7,740 nt of DNA from positions 1 through 7,740 of the forward strand of contig JASHVA010000066.1 in the NCBI GenBank assembly GCA_030039715.1. Direction: 5' to 3'. This document shows, one piece after another, positions 6,351-7,740 of the stretch. The notes beneath the pieces were generated by a model. The model had not been told where the DNA came from, did not search any database, and was given only the letters and a program-made list of their open reading frames with translations. The translations under genes were made by a program, and so were the position numbers. The stretch's first letter is position 1; each line of letters opens with the position of its first letter. Source of the DNA: Thermoplasmata archaeon (GTDB taxonomy: Archaea > Thermoplasmatota > Thermoplasmata > Lutacidiplasmatales > UBA184).

Positions 6351-6359
6351 ACCTTCCCG

Positions 6360-6369
6360 ATTTTCTCTC
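6360..6369 (+). terminator. Possible T-rich terminator after protein 2
   Basis: The run ATTTTCTCTC lies 80 bases after the stop of protein 2. Archaeal terminators are often simple T-rich tracts. It is short, and lies where the distal promoter would begin transcription, so it may instead be part of an initiator. Confidence 0.25.
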
Positions 6370-6398
6370 GGAGCGGCCCCTTCCAAAAACGAGAGGCA

Positions 6399-6427
6399 GG
6401 TTTAACTACGCCTCCTCGCCCAATTCT
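6399..6427 (+). promoter_or_regulatory. Proximal promoter of the third surface-protein gene
   Basis: GGTTTAACT (6399-6407) is a TATA-like box and AATTCT follows at 6422-6427. The pair matches the promoter at 5066-5094 in sequence and exact spacing. Transcription would start near 6425-6430, leaving a short leader of about 20 bases that holds the Shine-Dalgarno GAGGT at 6433-6437, nine bases before the ATG. Confidence 0.6.
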
Positions 6428-6446
6428 CGTCCGAGGTCCTCCAGCT

Positions 6447-7016
6447 ATGGTCTCCGATGCAGCCAAGAAGCGATTCACTCGACGGACGGTCTACGTGGCA
6501 ACGGCGTTCACGTTGCTCGCGGTGGTGGCGGGCTTCGGCCTCGCCGCCTCGTTCACCGTGACGCAGGGCCCCGCGATCAATGGGGGCGGGGAGTACCACG
6601 CCACGAACTCGATCGCTTGGTGGACGGAAGCGAGCGCGGGCGTGGCGGTCATCCAGACGCCGGTCCCGGCGACCCTCTCCGCCACGGCCGCGACCCCGAC
6701 GGTGCTCGCGGGCGCGGCGACCTCGTACGCGGTCCTCGCGGCGACGGCGAACGACGTCGGTCAGTACTGGAAGTTCACGGAGGCCACGACGGCGACGGTG
6801 AACACCGAGCTCGAGATCGCCTTCACGGTCTCGACGGGTGCGACCCCGGTCGTCACGACCTCCATCGTGTACGTCGAGACGCAGGCGGCGGCGCCGGGCG
6901 CGGCGATCACCTTCACGATCTTCTACGACCTGGGCTCGCCGGCGACCGCGACGATCACGCTGAACAGCGTGTCGGAACTGTCCCAGCAGTGCTCGGCCGT
7001 GGGCACCTGCCCATAG
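6447..7016 (+). CDS. Small secreted or membrane-anchored protein 3 with C-terminal CxxxxxCP motif
   Basis: This 189-residue paralogue has a basic N-terminus (K7, K8, R9, R12, R13), a hydrophobic segment at about 16-36, and a Thr/Ala/Val-rich beta-type ectodomain. It shares W58-W59, T-P-V-P-A (71-75), T-P-T-V-L (83-87), A-A-T-A near 98-101 with W108-K-F, Y142-V-E-T-Q, F-Y-D-L-G (159-163) and the terminal C182-S-A-V-G-T-C188-P, again the only two cysteines. T-R-R-T-V-Y before the hydrophobic segment loosely resembles a Tat signal, but protein 2 has no twin arginine, so Sec export is more likely for the family. The ATG is chosen because of the Shine-Dalgarno GAGGT at 6433 and the alignment of N-termini among paralogues; the longer open frame back to 5760 runs through protein 2 out of frame. 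It has its own promoters, so it may be expressed separately from proteins 1 and 2. Confidence 0.9.
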   Translation: MVSDAAKKRFTRRTVYVATAFTLLAVVAGFGLAASFTVTQGPAINGGGEYHATNSIAWWTEASAGVAVIQTPVPATLSATAATPTVLAGAATSYAVLAATANDVGQYWKFTEATTATVNTELEIAFTVSTGATPVVTTSIVYVETQAAAPGAAITFTIFYDLGSPATATITLNSVSELSQQCSAVGTCP

Positions 7017-7041
7017 GGCGAACGAGAGGATCCGGGTACAA

Positions 7042-7062
7042 CCCTTTCCTTCCCTTTTCTCC
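7042..7062 (+). terminator. Pyrimidine-rich terminator after the surface-protein trio
   Basis: A 21-base stretch of only C and T, containing TTT, TT and TTTT runs, begins 26 bases after the stop of protein 3. No strong hairpin precedes it, which fits intrinsic archaeal termination on a T-rich non-template strand. It also separates the trio from the convergent gene ending at 7090. Confidence 0.5.
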
Positions 7063-7089
7063 GAGACCTCACGCGCGGACGACGTCCGT

Positions 7090-7494
7090 TCACTGTTTGC
7101 CGGCGAGATACTCTCGGAGGGGGGCCCAGTAGAACTCCTTCCAGCCGCGGGCGAGCTCCGCCGCGTGCTGGGGAAGCACTCCCGTTTGCGTGAAGGTGAG
7201 CCGGGTGCCGGCCCGGACCTTCGCGAGCTCGATCCGGACCTCGGAGTAGTAATCCTTGGGCCAGCCGGGTTCGGTGGGCCGCCACGCCTGTACGATGGTC
7301 CTCCCCCGAACGAGTCGGAGGTTTTTGCCGTGGATGTAACCGTCCCACGCCGAGAACGACCCGCCCACTTTCGGGCTGATCCGGGCGGTCGCCCCCGTGA
7401 AGGCGGTGTGCCCGCGGCTCGTCATGAGGGCGTCGTAGACCTCCTCGGGCGGCGCGGAGATCGTGACTCGCTGCCGAAGGGTCGAGGTCTTCAT
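7090..7494 (-). CDS. SRPBCC/AHSA1-type START-like domain protein
   Basis: The 134-residue product is a single SRPBCC (helix-grip) domain of the AHSA1 (activator of Hsp90 ATPase 1-like) group. It begins with R-V-T-I-S-A-P-P-E-E-V-Y-D-A-L (9-23), the typical first strand and helix. It continues with the G-G-S-F-S-A-W-D-G-Y-I-H-G strand pair (44-56), I-V-Q-A-W-R (67-72), L-T-F-T-Q-T-G-V-P-like strand (99-107), and the final helix G-W-K-E-F-Y-W-A-P-L-R-E-Y-L (117-130). Length is usual for the family. These domains form a hydrophobic cavity for small ligands; the ligand here cannot be predicted. The frame is open upstream to 7593, but the ATG at 7494 matches the family N-terminus and the extension overlaps the end of the neighbouring gene. 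No clear Shine-Dalgarno site is present. No functional link to the trio is evident. Confidence 0.92.
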   Translation of the reverse strand: MKTSTLRQRVTISAPPEEVYDALMTSRGHTAFTGATARISPKVGGSFSAWDGYIHGKNLRLVRGRTIVQAWRPTEPGWPKDYYSEVRIELAKVRAGTRLTFTQTGVLPQHAAELARGWKEFYWAPLREYLAGKQ

Positions 7495-7531
7495 GGCTCG
7501 CCCGAGCTCATCTCGGGAACGGCTACCGGCC

Positions 7532-7539
7532 CATAACCC
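7532..7539 (-). promoter_or_regulatory. Possible TATA-like box of the SRPBCC gene
   Basis: GGTTATGG on the minus strand is the only AT-leaning element between the two leftward genes. Its centre is about 41 bases before the ATG at 7494, so transcription would start about 15 bases upstream of the gene. The match to a TATA box is weak. Confidence 0.3.
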
Positions 7540-7558
7540 CTGCCCGAGCCCTCCGGCG

Positions 7559-7740
7559 TCAGGCCGAGCTCTCCTCTCCGCCGGCGGGAGCAAAGATCAT
7601 CCCTTCGGCGACCTTGGGGAGGAACATCGTCGATTTCTGGGCCATCACCTCGCCCCGATCGAACGCGCGAGCCTCGACGCCGCGCGTGTTCAGCCCGGGC
7701 AGGAGGAACAGCGTCCCGCCCGGCACCGAGCCCGATTCGG
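7559..7740 (-). CDS. C-terminal end of an unrecognised protein (5' truncated by the window)
   Basis: On the minus strand a frame enters from the right edge (first full codon at 7738) and ends at a TGA at 7559-7561 after 59 residues. The sequence looks genuinely coding: it mixes hydrophobic and charged residues (G-G-T-L-F-L-L-P-G-L-N-T-R, then K-S-T-M-F-L-P-K-V-A-E-G-M-I-F-A-P-A-G-G) and lacks the Arg/Pro/Gly bias of the other two frames on this strand. The family is not recognised. It lies 64 bases upstream of the SRPBCC gene in the same direction, but a TATA-like box between them leaves co-transcription open. Confidence 0.65.
   Translation of the reverse strand, partial: ESGSVPGGTLFLLPGLNTRGVEARAFDRGEVMAQKSTMFLPKVAEGMIFAPAGGEESSA

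Noticed and set aside
6365..6395. CTCTCG and CGAGAG inverted repeat between the two promoters of protein 3
   Set aside because: Six-base arms with a 19-base loop are too weak to call a hairpin or operator.
5760..6446. N-terminal extension of protein 3
   Set aside because: It overlaps protein 2 in another frame and is Arg/Gly-rich; the ATG at 6447 has a Shine-Dalgarno site and matches its paralogues.
6447..6560. Tat signal in protein 3 (T-R-R-T-V-Y)
   Set aside because: Protein 2 has no twin arginine and protein 1 has a poor match, so a shared Tat route is not supported.
5165..7016. TasA/camelysin or archaeal bundling-pilin identity for the trio
   Set aside because: The size and the hydrophobic N-terminus are similar, but the characteristic residues after the signal peptide are not visible and those families lack the C-x5-C-P end; kept only as an idea for structure comparison.

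Overview
The window looks like a high-GC archaeal chromosome segment. The best guess is a high-GC member of Thermoplasmatota, but this is an inference from composition, AT-rich TATA-like boxes at archaeal spacing, GGAGGT-type or absent Shine-Dalgarno sites and protein style; no taxonomic marker gene is present. All readable stop codons are TAG or TGA, as expected at this GC content. No rRNA, tRNA, CRISPR array, transposase or integrase was seen.

Left part (1-4962): a rightward partial gene for a secreted, membrane-anchored protein ends at 567. It meets head-on a five-gene leftward operon (4962 to 564) whose genes overlap or lie within 20 bases of each other. In transcription order the operon encodes a small helical protein, a membrane-anchored paralogue of that protein, a MoxR-family AAA+ ATPase, a DUF58 (VWA-like) membrane protein, and a polytopic membrane protein of unknown family. 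This is an archaeal version of the widespread MoxR-DUF58 module, thought to act as an AAA+ chaperone assembling or activating membrane or cell-surface complexes. The first two proteins align without gaps over 62 residues and resemble the DUF4129 helical domain common in bacterial MoxR operons.

Middle part (4963-7016): a 202-base divergent promoter region, then three tandem rightward genes for small (185-189 aa) secreted or membrane-anchored paralogues. Each has a basic N-terminus, one hydrophobic segment, a predicted beta-rich domain, and a chain ending in the motif C-[SA]-A-V-G-[TN]-C-P. The first two overlap by four bases. The third has its own 167-base upstream region with a 16-base perfect palindrome, two TATA-like boxes and a Shine-Dalgarno site. 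The first gene has a leader that can fold into three consecutive hairpins, the last of which buries the ribosome binding site under a UUCG tetraloop. I do not recognise this family; it is the best candidate for something undescribed here.

Right part (7017-7740): a pyrimidine-rich terminator ends the trio. Two leftward genes follow: an SRPBCC/AHSA1-type protein and the C-terminal 59 residues of an unrecognised protein running off the right edge. A speculative reading of the whole is a cell-surface locus in which a MoxR/DUF58 membrane machine is expressed divergently from a small family of disulfide-tipped surface proteins.
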